In this document: positions 1 through 11,092 of the stretch, piece by piece
Numbering within the stretch: position 1 is the first letter of the stretch
Layout of the letters: every line of letters starts with the position of its first letter
Source: Gordius sp. MW1
Taxonomy: Eukaryota; Nematomorpha; Gordioida; Gordea; Gordiidae
DNA: 64,000 nucleotides
Direction: 5' to 3'
Assembly: GCA_964036665.1 (NCBI GenBank)
Contig: OZ038532.1
Span: 20,425,037-20,489,036 of the forward strand
Notes under the pieces: generated by a model
Told to the model about the DNA's origin: nothing
Database searches by the model: none
The model's input: the letters and a program-made list of their open reading frames with translations, nothing else
Program-made: the position numbers and the translations under genes

Positions 1-61
1 GTCGACTAAGACAAAAGGTCGACCAAACAAAACCCAGCCGTATTCAGTATTTACAGCACTA
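1..61. repeat. Family B MITE, 3' half (cut by window edge)
   Basis: The segment carries the right-hand arm of family B, with the ggtcgaccaaacaaaacc block followed by cagccg and a degenerate end acagcacta. The left arm lies outside the window. Confidence 0.7.
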
Positions 62-252
62 CAGGATACTCTACCCAATGTTTTCGTTTCACGCAATCAA
101 AAGTAATTTCCATGCTTTCCCAAAGCGATCTTTTAGCTAGGAGTAGACAGAAACATCTTCGCCACCCAAGGTGGCGCAGGCAATCACCAATGAGGCTGCA
201 AGCCCCCGACCACGTGGGCACGGATATTTCCGTTAAATACCGGTGACCTCGC

Positions 253-413
253 CATGGGCGTACCCAGCATTGGAATTAGAGGGGGGGGCAATAATGATTT
301 GGAGAGGGGCAAAATAAGCATTTTTTGAAATTTTAGCCATAATTTTAATAAATTTTAGCAAATTTTTTAGATTTTGAGGAAGGCAGCCGCCCCTCTCCCT
401 GGCTACGCCCATG
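253..413. repeat. Family A MITE copy
   Basis: Starts catgggcgtaccca and ends tggctacgcccatg, so the two ends are inverted repeats. The interior has the family hallmarks: a G-run, caataatgattt, a 'ttttagccataatttt' core and a 'gcagccgcccct' block. Flanks do not give a clean 8-bp duplication, so this is probably an older copy. Confidence 0.85.
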
Positions 414-860
414 GACTATACCATGCATCAGCCATCGGCGCTGACAGGGGCATAGGTGATATGAGTAGGTGTAAAAAAAATTATGAATTATTATTAATGC
501 TCGCTTGACTTGCTAGCACAATCAGCGCTAGTTGCTAAATCTTAGGTAGTAAGCGATATTTTACAGAGCGAAGGGAGGGGGGGATAAAAGTGGGAAAAAA
601 CTAGGGATGCACCGATTAGAGACCTGCACGGGCGGTCCGGAAAAGCCCCCCTAAATTTTGAGGCCCCAAAATTCCGGGCCGGGCCGGGGCTAATTCATAA
701 AAAATAGGCCCGGCCCGGAATAATTTAGAGGTAGTAACCTAAGTAGTCTTTGATTCTGTTTTCAAAAAATTAATTAATTACAAGTTATTGCATCTGTTGA
801 ACATTCATTCATTTATTTCGCGCTTTTTTCAATATAATACAAACAATTGGAAGAAAACTA

Positions 861-1415
861 ATGCAAATAGCTGAATATATCCAGAAAGATTTCTATAAGG
901 TAAGAGAAAATCGTAGGGGGAAGAGTGAAGTATGGAAAAGATTTGTTTTTGTCTATGACAATATGGGTATGAAGATAGATTATGTTTTCTGCAAAGCTTG
1001 CAAGAATGTATTATCTTATAATTCTTGCCAATCAGGTATTTATTAATGTTAGTTTTGATAATGCTTAATAGGGAACACTCATCTCCAAAGGCATAAATGC
1101 TCTAAAGAAGTCCAGGAAAAGAAAAATACGGAAAAATTGGACAATTACTTATGCAAGCCATCCTCAACAAAACTTAAAAACCCAGCAATAATTAAAAAAG
1201 CTCTCATATCCTCAATAGCCCATTTTGGTGGGAGGGATATGAGATCTTTCAATACAATTCATGGTGATGGGTTTATACAATTGGCCCAGCATTTAATCAG
1301 ATTGGGCTCTATACATGGTAATATTGATGCTGGATATTATGCCATACAACTATATCTAGACATATGGTTCAAACTATGGAACATGAGAGAAATAAGATAT
1401 ATCCCACCGTTTTAA
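861..1415 (+). pseudogene. hAT transposase N-terminal fragment (BED finger)
   Basis: Translation from 861 gives a BED-finger start, with a VWKRF stretch followed by a CKAC pair. The frame stops at 1044-1046. Removing 36 bases at 1036-1071, which begin GT and end AG, joins it in frame to the matching half of the finger (HLQRHKC). It then continues through IHGDGFIQLAQ, a block typical of hAT transposases just after the finger. Those 36 bases are either a very short intron or an insertion. The protein ends near 1415, far short of a usual hAT transposase of about 600 residues. Confidence 0.75.
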
Positions 1416-1699
1416 AAGCCCTTTAGGACACTGCTCAGGTATTAAATTATAAATCAAACTATATAATGTATTAATAAGGCACAACAGATATGTGGCATGA
1501 TGGTTATAAAAAAACAACTATATTACATTGACGTTACACTATGTGATTGATTATAAACTTTACAAATTTGTATTGTTTACAAATAAGTTTGAAGAAGACA
1601 GGAAAACTGGGGAAAATATAAAGAAGGAAATACTAAACAAATATCTTTATTTAGGTGTTATAGTATGTTTAAGGTTACACCCATAAACAGTTCTTAGTT

Positions 1700-1897
1700 A
1701 TGATCATAGTTACTGATCAAGGGAGTAACATTATTAGTGCCTTTCAATGTCAAAAAAGGCCAAATTGTTCAGCTCACATGATCAACACTATTTTACGGAA
1801 CACATTTAAAAATGAGTATCTTGAGCAGAATCATCCAATTATCTATGATATGAGTCAGTGCCAAAGCCTTATTGTAGATATGAAACGGACAGGGTAA
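1700..1897 (+). pseudogene. hAT transposase catalytic-core fragment
   Basis: The short frame contains VTDQGSNIISAF followed by CSAHMINTIL. These are the hAT core pattern with a catalytic Asp in T-D-x-G-S-N and the downstream C-x-A-H block. It is disconnected from the upstream and downstream pieces by stops and missing sequence, so it is a decayed piece of the inner hAT element. Confidence 0.75.
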
Positions 1898-2162
1898 AAA
1901 ACTTAGAATTTATATTTATTAGGTTGGTAAATAAACTGACTAAAGGCCTACATTTATGTATGGAAACAAGATGGAATAGCCGTCTTAGAATGTTTGAATC
2001 ATTTCTTAATGTCTAGAGTGAATTGAAAAGTCTTCTTGAAGGCTCGACACTTCTTGTTAAATTTAATGACATAAATAAATATATTGTGGAGGATTAGATG
2101 TAGATGAGAATGAAGTTGACAATTACATAACGTTAAAGATCAATGAGAAAAATAGAGAATTA

Positions 2163-2372
2163 TTGGAATGGTGGAAAGACAACAGTGGCCAATTTCCAGC
2201 GCTTAGCTGCCTTGCTTGTAAGATTTTTTCAACACCTGCAGCATCTGCCTCTATTGAGAGGTGTTTTTCGTCCGCGGGCCGCATTTTTGAAGAGCGGAGA
2301 ACAAATTTAAACTCAGAGATTTTTGATGCTTGTATTTTTTTACATCAAAATAGTTCCATTATCGATTTATAA
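2163..2372 (+). pseudogene. hAT C-terminal dimerisation domain fragment
   Basis: Reads EWWKDNSGQFPALSCLA, then a run with S-IERCFSSAG and RRTNL. This is the conserved C-terminal hAT dimerisation domain (the W-W, P-A-S-A-S-E-R and F-S-A-G blocks). It ends with a natural stop 200 bp before the element's right end. It belongs to the inner hAT. The related 570-bp element at 25051-25620 keeps the same domain. Confidence 0.85.
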
Positions 2373-2951
2373 TGTTATTATGTGCATTTTATTTTTTAAT
2401 AAATAATTTTACCAAAATTGCGTTTGATTAAATTTTTAGCAATTATTAAAATTCCGGGCCGGGCCCGGGCCTTATTTTTAAAGATGCTAAAATTCGGGCC
2501 CGGGCCGGGCCTATTTCTCATTTTAAATTTCGGGCCCGGGCCGGGCCTTAAAAGAATCGATTTTGCAGGCCTCTAGCACCGATACCACTATTTTGTGCCG
2601 ATACCGATACCAGCCAATACTTAAGATTTTTTTATCGATACCATGCCGATACCTATAATAAAAAAAATTTTTATACTAAAAATATATGCAAATTGAATAT
2701 TATAAATAAGTCACATCCAAATTTTGGTAGATCAGAATTTTGACGATACAATTGTAATATAATATTAATTTATAATAATAAATTTTGTTATTAATTAATT
2801 CAAAAGTATTGTGTTTGATAGATCAAAAAAGAAATTTAAATTTTATTATGGTACACTTTATATTTTATTAATACATAAATTTTTTTATAAAAAAGTAATA
2901 AAAAACATTGTATCACAAGAAAATTGTTTTTATCATTAGTAATTTCTTCCA

Positions 2952-3396
2952 TTAATTTTTTTTTCTAATGTAAACATACATTTTACTTAAAGCAGTCTCA
3001 GAAAAATAACGTAGACTTGGAATGACATATTTAGAACAAATTTTTTTTATTAGTCTATTAAATCCAATATCTTCTACAATTGAAAAGGGTTGTGAGTCCA
3101 ATGCAATCTTTTCAGAAACTCTCTGCTTTATCATGTGTACTATCCCACATTTTATTAAGCTCAATCACTTCTTTTAATGTAGATTGAATACCAGAAGCTG
3201 GTTTTTGTTAATTCAAATTAATCTTTTTTGTATTAATATCAATTTCATTTTTAAGAACATTGCGAAATTTGATTGGATGTCTAGTTTTTAAATGTTTCCT
3301 TAAATTTGAAGTATTAAAGGAAAGTTTGTCTTTGCCCCCACGACTTATTTTAGCTTTGCATAATTCACAGATTACAATTTTTTCATCTGCTGACAC
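2952..3396 (-). pseudogene. ZBED-type hAT transposase N-terminal fragment of the outer element
   Basis: Two adjacent minus-strand frames, 3396-3208 and 3164-2952, read as consecutive parts of a ZBED/hAT transposase. The first has a BED finger (CELCKAKISRGGK, then HLKTRH). The second has the block around QPFSIVEDIGF followed by YVIPSLRYF. An in-frame stop lies just upstream of the finger (near 3411), and the catalytic domain is absent. Confidence 0.8.
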
Positions 3397-3879
3397 AACA
3401 AAATAACTCTATAATGTATCTAAAGAATCCATCTAAGACTTAATATATAATAATTTTTAAATAAAACAATATTTACTTAAAGGCGCAGTTATTCGGAACA
3501 GATGGTCAATGAGTTTATTATACTCCACATAGAAATATTTATAGCCAATCAAATGAAACAATTTTTAAAAAATTTAAAAAGTCCCCTATTTTTTAATGGT
3601 AGGAGATACTATAAAAATTATTTTTTAAGTTTCATATTGAAAAAGTTATCGGCTTGGTAATTGCCGATACTAGCAAAGTATCAGCCGATACTTTTGGCAA
3701 GGTATCGGCGCCGATACCATGCCGATACTTGGTATCGGTGCATCTCTAGAAAAAACCAACCACAAGAGTTATTTAAAGTGTTTTTAAAACGTAATAAAAA
3801 ATATTGAAGCAGTTAAACATTAAGAACGACATTTCAAAATATATATATCATTTCAAAATTCATAAAAATAAAGATACTG

Positions 3880-4090
3880 TGACGATTTGATGGTAATAGC
3901 GCCATCTACATTGTATTAAATTATCATTTATTAACGTTCTCTTTATTTATTAACTAATGAGGAAGGTAAATTCACTTGTTCTGTTTTAACAATGAGGGAC
4001 ACTGCAGAAAGAGATGGAAGATTGTTAAATTCAAAATGGTAGATTTAATGATACACATTTTACCATATGGAATGACATGGCTGTTTATGT
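3880..4090. repeat. Fragment related to the 33184 hAT-like MITE (family E), opposite orientation
   Basis: The stretch with gcgccatcta, 'ctaatgaggaaggtaaatt' and 'aaaatggtagatttaa' reads as an inverted, diverged version of the interior of the element at 33184-33638. Its terminal repeats are missing. Nothing else is recognised between 3749 and 4510. Confidence 0.45.
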
Positions 4091-4509
4091 AGTTGACTTT
4101 AAAATCATAAGTTTCTTATCTTACTTTACATATGAATTTATAAATTTAATTTAATATTTTTAAAAATTAACTAAATAAAATAAAGCCTTTTCCCTCTAGT
4201 GTCTATAATTTTTTAATAATTTTCTCATGGCTCTATATAATATTAAATGTCCAGATTTTGTGGTATAGCTTAAATATGATTGATTAAACGTGATAATTTT
4301 AGCAAGGATATGTTTATCTTAATCTGGCATTAAATAACTGCCATATAAAGTAAAAATAATATTAATTTAAATATTTAACGCTTTTAAGCTGGTACTCGTT
4401 TCATAAATTAATTTTTTCGCATTTTTTTAATTTTTTTTAATTGAGAGCATTAAGTACTAGCAGATAATTGCTTGGTTGACATTTTATTATTAAATTATCC
4501 TCTTTTTTG

Positions 4510-4700
4510 TTATCAAGTATTTGGTCCCACAATCGTGGGGTTTATTTGATGAATTTCTTCCATCTTGATCGGGTAAGGGCCATGTCTTTGATCTTCTTAG
4601 TTTTCATAACTTTGTTCACTTGTCCTTTTCACGTGACACTAGATCGTTCTCTTCCTCTCCTCCCCGGTACCTCCATGTCCAGTACATTTAGAGATTTATA
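4510..4700 (-). pseudogene. RTE-type LINE 3' end remnant (second copy)
   Basis: On the minus strand this reads as the C-terminal end of an RTE reverse transcriptase: a V-P-G-R-R/R-G-R segment, then ALTRSRWKKFI, as in the 'DRxRWRxLI' end of RTE proteins. The same block recurs at 5440-5590 with similar spacing, so it is a second decayed insertion or a local duplication. Frameshifts and stops are present. Confidence 0.6.
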
Positions 4701-5041
4701 TCATTTGTCTCCCTTCTTAGTATAAGTATATAATTCAATTTATCAAATTAAGATTAATATAATTGAAATTTATTACTAGTTTTGAAGGATTAATATACAT
4801 AGTTTTAATGCTTATTAACACTAAGTTAGACAAATATAAAAATACCCCATAAACAACTAACCAATTGTACATAGTTAGTTAATGCAGTTTTAAAGGAGGT
4901 ATTAGGCACTCGGGTTATTACCACTTCTGTCCTGAGAGGAAAATCCCTATTAGTGACTTGTTCAATGCAAATTTTAATGAAAAATTTTAAGACATTTTTA
5001 ATAAACTAGTTTTGTAAATAAATCTTGATTATAACAGACAT

Positions 5042-5150
5042 TAGAGGCCTGCAGAGGGGTTTTAGCCTTACTCGACCCGCCTGTAAAAATGTACAAGCTC
5101 GCCGGGCCCGTAATTATAAATAGTAAACTCGGGCCCTGTAGAAGTGGCAG
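5042..5150. repeat. hAT terminal remnant
   Basis: Begins tagaggcctgca, the terminal repeat seen at 25051 and 617, and is followed by gggccc-rich subterminal sequence. No matching right end was found, so this is a solo end. The remaining 4700-5440 sequence is AT-rich with nothing recognised. Confidence 0.45.
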
Positions 5151-6484
5151 AGCAGGAAGCTACAAAAGAAGTTGTTTATTCTTAAATTCATGAATATTAA
5201 GTAAAATATATTTAGCTTTTTGTGATAGTATTTAATTTATAACCTATTTTTCAAAAATACCTATAATATTCGACCTCCACATAGATCATGATGCTAGGAA
5301 TTCTCATAAATATTTAAAATTTCAAATATGACATTAGTAAAATTAATAAAAAATTAATGGCTTGATATACCAATGATATATCCACTGTAACAATTAATTT
5401 AAACTAAAAATATATTCTTTTCTTTTTTCCCACAGTGCTGGGGTTTGTTTTGATAAGTTTCTTCCATCTTGATCGGGTAAGTGACATGTCTTGACTTATC
5501 CCTTAGTTTTCATAACTTTATCGACATGCCCTTTCCACGTGACACAAGGTCGTCCTCTTCCTCTTTTCCCCGGTACCTCCATGAATAGTACTTTTTGGTT
5601 TAAAACCTCACCCTTCTTAGTATATACCCATAATATCTTAGCCGATTTTCATGAAAGTCATCCGTCATATGGTCGAGCTTAGTAAACCCCAAGCACCACT
5701 TATTCTCCGTGGCGTTTAATGCCCATGTTCACTTACATATATTAAAACTGGTCTTACGAAAGATATAAAAGATTTGCTCTTCAATCACATTGGCATTTTG
5801 CTGTCGCACATTACAACGGAAATACTTCGCAATTTAAGCCATCTTTTTGAATCCTGACAGTGACTTCAGTTGCGCAACTTCACTCTTGATGTAACATCGA
5901 GCCGAGGTATCTAAGAAGTATTGTTTATGAATTCGCCCCCTTTATGTTCCAGTCTGTTTGCCATCTTTTACGCGGCATTCGCTATTACAATGGCCTTTTT
6001 CACGGATCCCTATAGTCTTGGGAATCCCCCAACTTTTTTGATTTATGCCACCGTCTATATAAATGTTTCTTTCTTTCGATAAAATCCCTAACCGATTGAC
6101 CCCACCACCATAGTTGTGTCTTAGAACACAAATCGCTGTTTCCTTTATATCCTTAGTTAGCTCTCAATCGTCGTCTACGTCCCTTTGCAACTTCCTTGCA
6201 CCCAAGAGTAAGGAGGCCTTTTGATGATATTAATTGTTCTTCGACGTATCGTATCCATTAGCGTTTCGTGTCGAATACGAGGTTCATATCCTTACTCTTT
6301 CTAAAAAAAATTTATTTCAAGATCCATCACAAGTGGACGGGGTTTCCTGACGACTTCTTCTCCAAGTATTATTTTGCAATTTTTGATACTCCATAATTCA
6401 TTTCGCCGCATGAGCAGATAGTCAATTTGATTAAAATGCTCCGCTCTTCTATAAGTCACAATATGAACTTTGCGTTTTTAAAAA

Positions 6485-7046
6485 TGTTAGATAACGAAGG
6501 GCTTCCTTAAATAACTTTATATTATAGTCCACTTCACACAAATACTAATTTTATTTTCCACTGATAATAATTCACAATATAATATCCACAATTATCTATT
6601 AATGGTCTTCTCCAATTATAATTCCCGAAACAAATTTCGATAACTGTTTTTTTTACACATAATCCCTCTTTAAATAGCGGGGAGATATAAACAAAAATAA
6701 TACAATAATGATCGGGGGGGGGGGGGGAATCGAAGATGTAAGCAAGTAAACAATAATCGTGTACCGCGCGTTGATAATCATGAAGGTGGTAATTAATAAT
6801 CATAATCGGGGGGAATTGAAGATGTAAGTAATACAATGGGGGAGGGGATTTAGAACAATCATACTAACACAAGATCACCGTGACCTTGGATGGGTAAATT
6901 TTACGACCATTTATTAAATCTAATTTTAACTCTTTCTAAGAGAAAGCAATTAAATTATTAAAACTGCAATTAACCAAAACCGGCATAAAGCAGTACGAGT
7001 GAGAAAGGGTAGGAGGCAAGTAAAAACAAGGAGTCGTGACACAACA
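6485..7046 (-). repeat. 3' LTR of the Gypsy element
   Basis: 562-bp direct repeat of 11095-11652. I count three substitutions, a one-base indel and a longer G-run (14 versus 9) between the two. The bounds tgttag...acaaca are the usual TG...CA. Confidence 0.95.
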
Positions 7047-7058
7047 CCTACCCCTTTT
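7047..7058 (-). other. Polypurine tract next to the 3' LTR
   Basis: In element orientation the bases directly before the 3' LTR read AAAAGGGGTAGG. This is an all-purine run apart from one T, in the position of the plus-strand primer. Confidence 0.6.
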
Positions 7059-7071
7059 ACCGAACGCCGGT

Positions 7072-7425
7072 CTACCCCTGCGGATCACTCCTCAATGTTA
7101 AGTTTTCCAACGGCGAAATTAACGCCCCGCTGGTAATAGGTACATTTCCGGGTTCCGCCAAAACAGTATCGTCCCGAGCACACATAGGTAATCTGTGCCA
7201 TCTCTGGCACCGTTCACAACGACCCCTCCGTGAGTTTCTTGTGCGCCCACGATTGTTCGTGCCATGAAACATTTGGGGACCCCTCGGTGCTTCTATAAAA
7301 TGTACAATACGCGGTATTCCATCCCTCCCGATAACCATCGTGAAATGTAACGGAACGGGCACGTGTACTGGGTTGGTTCTTTCTACCACTATCCGCACTC
7401 TACACCACGAGGTGATAAGCTCCAT
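7072..7425 (-). CDS. Extra 117-codon frame between integrase and 3' LTR
   Basis: The frame opens 27 bp after the pol stop and closes about 25 bp before the LTR, so it fills the whole space where some Gypsy elements carry a third gene. The product is arginine-rich and basic. It contains a Cys/His cluster (CERCQRWHRLPMC), and I see no signal peptide or membrane segment, so it does not look like an envelope gene. Its base composition is richer in G+C than the pol region beside it. I do not recognise the protein. It could be a nucleic-acid-binding accessory product or a chance frame. Confidence 0.4.
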   Translation of the reverse strand: MELITSWCRVRIVVERTNPVHVPVPLHFTMVIGRDGIPRIVHFIEAPRGPQMFHGTNNRGRTRNSRRGRCERCQRWHRLPMCARDDTVLAEPGNVPITSGALISPLENLTLRSDPQG

Positions 7426-7451
7426 CTAATATTAAATAAAAAATTTAGGTT

Positions 7452-9707
7452 TCATGCGGCGTAACACAATAATTGTTCCACATGTCTAACCTCTATCTTA
7501 TCAGTCTCTAATGACCGAACCTGATAAATTTTATTACCTAGGTGAGCGGTTACTCTAGCTAATTCCCACCTAGCCTGTTTTAAGTAATTCCTAGACCACA
7601 CAAGATCATTAACATTATACTTGGTCTCAGCATTTAAATTATTTTCAAATTCGTTATCAAGCAAAAAATCAGGCGGAAAACGTAGCTTATGACCCAAAAA
7701 CTCTACGCCTACCGCTAAACGTCTATATCGAGGTGTCATATTATGATATAAACGATATAGCCACGCACCTTCTTTATCAGCTTGAGCAAGCTCTAACCAT
7801 TTCTTAACAATGGCTACATACCTCTCCACCTGCCCATTAGAGCTAGGGTGATATGGTGGAGTAAATAAGTGAGTAATCTTCCACTCATTACAAAAATTTT
7901 TAAATTCTGAACTCGTAAAGGCCTTCCCATTATCAGTAACAATAAACTTAGGGAAACCATACATGCCTATTAAGTCTTTTAAAAATAATATGGTAACATC
8001 TGTAGAGACCTTATGTACTATTTTAAATTCAGTCCAACCTGAATATGCATCTACCACCAAAATGTACCTTTTCTTGTTAAATTCAAAAAAATCAATATGA
8101 ATTCTAAACCAGGGAGTATTCGGACGAGGCCAACGCGCCCTTTTATCCCTACGGGGCATGGCCGCATTTAATTTACACAAAGCACACTGCCTAACATAAT
8201 TATCAATGTCCCTAGTGATCTTGGGCCACCAGACATACTGTCTAGCGAGCTCCTTCATCTTAACCATACCAGCATGACCCTCATGCAAAATTTCTAAAAC
8301 ATTGCTACGCAACTCGGATGGAATCACCAACTTACTATTGCGTTTAACCAAATTATCTTCAATGTATAACTCCTTTATTACATGTTTAAATTCAAAAGGA
8401 ACATCGAGAATGTTTTTAACTCCTACAATAACCTGTTTAACAACTGTCAATTCAACACTATCATCAGTACCTTTCATAATATCCTTAAGATCGATAGTTT
8501 TTAATACATTAACAGGAACCTTATCTATAACCGCACAACTATCAGTTACAGTATCTGCACTCAGCCTCGATAACACATCGGCTAGGTGATTACTTTTTCC
8601 CTCTCGATACTTTAAAGTTAACGAAAAATTTCCGAGAGTTAATAACCATCTCTGAAGTCGAGGAGACATCAAAAACTCGGTATTAATCTTGTTAAATAAG
8701 GCTACCAACGGCTTATGGTCCGTATATAATATAAAAGCTTTACCAATTAAATACTCTCGACAACGCTTTAAACCATAAACCATCGCAAGCGCCTCTTTTT
8801 CTATGACGGAATAATTTAACTCAGCCTTAGTCAGCTTGCGCGAAAAAAATATAACAGGGTGCTCTACTCCATCCTCAATCTGGCATAGAGCGCCGCCGAT
8901 ACCAACATTAGAAGCATCGACCTTTAAAACATGCTCTTTATCAGTATTAAAGCACTTAAGAATTGGACCTGTTAATAAAACATTCTTTAAAAAGTTAAAA
9001 CAACGATCCAAATCACTATTCCATTTAAACACTACGTCCTCTTTAGTTAATTCATACAAAGGACCAGAATAACTTGTATAATCTTTAATAAATTTACTAA
9101 AGTAATTCATTAATCCTAAGAAAGATGCGAGTTCCTTTTTATTTAAAGGTGTTCTAATATTTTTAATATCCTGCACCTTCTTCAAATTAGGCTTAACATG
9201 ACCAGCCACTATTACATGACCCAGATAAATAACCTGATCGGTGCCTAACGTACATTTACTAGGGGAAACCCTCAACCCTTTAATTTTAATTAAATTTAAC
9301 ACTTTCTCTAGACGTAAATCATGTTCGTCCTGAGTTGAACCAGTAACTAATATATCGTCCAAATAAAAAAATACACCATCTATATTATTAAATATAGATG
9401 CCATAGCTCTCTGAAAAATAGGAGCGGATACGCTTAAACCAAAAGGCAATCTCTTAAAAGAATAAATACCTCTATCTGTATTAATAGTTAACAACTTAGC
9501 TGATTTATCATCTACGCGAAGTTGAAGGTAGGCATTTGCTAAATCTAGTTTTGAAAAATACTTACTACCTCTCAAGTTAGCTAAAACCATTTCTAATCTA
9601 GGCAGAGGATATTTAACATCAATTACCCATTTATTAATTGTTACGCGATTCAGGACAAAAACGAGGTGTTGCATTAGAATTAACCTTAACCGAAAACAAA
9701 ATATCAC
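7452..9707 (-). pseudogene. pol: Gypsy pol: reverse transcriptase (partial), RNase H and integrase
   Basis: A 751-codon frame. Recognised in order: the reverse-transcriptase palm from about residue 28, with LPFG (87-90) and the active-site YLDD (115-118); RNase H with Asp 264, Glu 305 and Asp 330 (YTDHKP); the integrase zinc domain with His 475, His 478, Cys 508 and Cys 511; and the integrase core with Asp 539, Asp 592 (VTDNG) and Glu 628 (NGQVER) at the D-x35-E spacing. The first 20 codons are an out-of-frame artefact. The normal fingers region before RVTINK, with the conserved I-C-G-D-Y block, is absent. RNase H and integrase look intact, but the reverse transcriptase cannot be. Confidence 0.9.
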
Positions 9708-10335
9708 TTAAACAACCTAATTCATCTCGAAAAACTTCAACATATTTCTCTCTGATCCTTTCAATTTTCTCATGCCACAATCTAAATTTATCACTAACAC
9801 TACTAGAAATTGAGGTTTCGAATTTTTTATCCACCTCATTGACACAAGGATGACTCAAAGAGTTCAGAGCCTTAAAATTCAAGGATTTAGGTTCCTTATC
9901 AGTAGCGTTACGTTCTAAACTAACCTTTGGCATACCTTGCAAAATATTAATATAACCTTTATTACATGTTTCAACCTCAAATAAATTCCACCAATTGGTT
10001 AAAGGTTCTAACCGTTGGATCCAATTCCAACCAATTATGTTTTCAATATCCTCGTTGATTATATGCAACTCTAAATTTAGTATTACCTCTGCTACGCATA
10101 CTCTAACTCTAGTGCTGCCCAAGATGTCAATATTCGCGCCATTTAATTGCCTGGCTACAATATTACTTTTTAAAATATGTTTTTCTGGCCAATACTTAAA
10201 AAAACATTTACGCGAAAGTACCGTAATAGAAGAACCGGTGTCGAGCAACAATTTTAACGTGACACCTTCGATATTAACTTTATTAAAAATGTTAATAAAA
10301 GTAAAACGCGGCGGAGAACATTGATTACGCGCCGA
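9634..10335 (-). pseudogene. pro: Gypsy aspartic protease and start of reverse transcriptase
   Basis: The frame holds the retroviral-type protease active site LLDTGSS and continues about 190 codons. It ends in NATPRFCP, a motif that normally leads into the reverse-transcriptase fingers. Instead the frame runs into a stop at 9634 because sequence has been deleted there. It is in the same frame as the upstream zinc-knuckle reading frame and is separated from it by a single TGA. Confidence 0.85.
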
Positions 10336-10341
10336 TAATAG

Positions 10342-10713
10342 TCAATTGAAATTGTTTGACGGCCCTGCTCTATCCTGGCCCGAACGTTGGTTATAATTAA
10401 CGCCTTTACAATGGCTTTTACAACACTGATTATCCATAGGTGAATATTTATTAAAATTATCATCGCTAAATTTGATCTGACGGTTAAATTCCCCACGTCT
10501 CATAAAACAATTCTTTCTGTCATGACCCACCTTGCCACAATGATAACAACGTCGTCTCTCATTATTTTTTAACACAAATATCTTTTCTACCCTTTTTATT
10601 TTAATCAATACAAATATTAAAATCATAGCTAAGATCAAAATTATTATTAATAATCTCTCCGTTACCAAATAATTGTAAAAATTTATTAACACTGATGGTT
10701 GTCTACTAAACAT
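10342..10713 (-). pseudogene. gag: Gag nucleocapsid remnant with CCHC zinc knuckle
   Basis: Contains CYHCGKVGHDRKNC, a canonical C-x2-C-x4-H-x4-C knuckle of retroelement nucleocapsid. It is followed by a basic, Asn-rich tail that ends at a TGA. The N-terminal part of this frame is hydrophobic and comes from AT-rich repetitive sequence, so it is probably not the original frame. Only about 380 bp lie between the frame start and the primer site, too little for a capsid domain. Confidence 0.8.
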
Positions 10714-11082
10714 ATTTAATTTCTACGATAAATTTACTAAGTATATTAAAAATTTCAAATTTTACAACGTGAAGATTAGGAATTTAATTAAAATAACACG
10801 TACACATTTATTAAACATACACAAAATCGAAATTAAAATTATTATTAATAAAATTAGTAATGCCTTATCCATATTTAAATAAATATTAATAATGTTTAAT
10901 TACCACTACAATAAAATTAAATGTTGCTATATGATATACTAACAATATTTAAAACTACCACAATAAAATTAAATGTAGATATTTAATATATTAATAATGT
11001 TTAAAATCACCACCGTTATTTAAATTAATCAAAAGCTAATATAGTTAATTAATATCAATTTGCTTACCTTATTTAATGAAGA

Positions 11083-11092
11083 TCTGACACCA
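11083..11092 (-). other. Primer binding site, tRNA-Leu type
   Basis: Two bases inside the 5' LTR, the element strand reads TGGTGTCAGA. This is complementary to the CCA end of a leucine tRNA (TCTGACACCA). The match ends after ten bases. Confidence 0.65.

Larger units (their letters stand above)
617..2575 (+). mobile_element. Inner hAT transposon, decayed, nested in the outer hAT
   Basis: Inverted ends tagagacctgca and tgcaggcctcta bound the element. A perfect 8-bp target-site duplication gcaccgat flanks it at 609-616 and 2576-2583. Subterminal regions are strings of gggccc/ccgggcc palindromes. Inside are three plus-strand pieces of hAT transposase (BED finger, mid-domain, C-terminal dimerisation domain) separated by stops and lost sequence. 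The duplicated target is part of the outer element's own terminal repeat, so it inserted after the outer element did. Confidence 0.93.
602..3748 (-). mobile_element. Outer hAT transposon (ZBED type), defective, interrupted by a second hAT
   Basis: The element is bounded by inverted repeats tagggatgcaccgat (left) and atcggtgcatctcta (right). It is flanked on both sides by the same 8 bp, gaaaaaac (594-601 and 3749-3756), a perfect target-site duplication of hAT length. The subterminal regions are rich in 'ccgatacc' motifs. On the minus strand it keeps only the start of a transposase: a BED finger and the block that follows it. An inner hAT element lies within its left inverted repeat at 617-2575. 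No full transposase remains, so it would depend on help in trans. Confidence 0.9.

Noticed and set aside
6534-6836. 100-codon minus-strand frame in the LTR (also 11144-11359)
   Set aside because: It is entirely within LTR sequence and interrupted by a variable G-run; not a gene.
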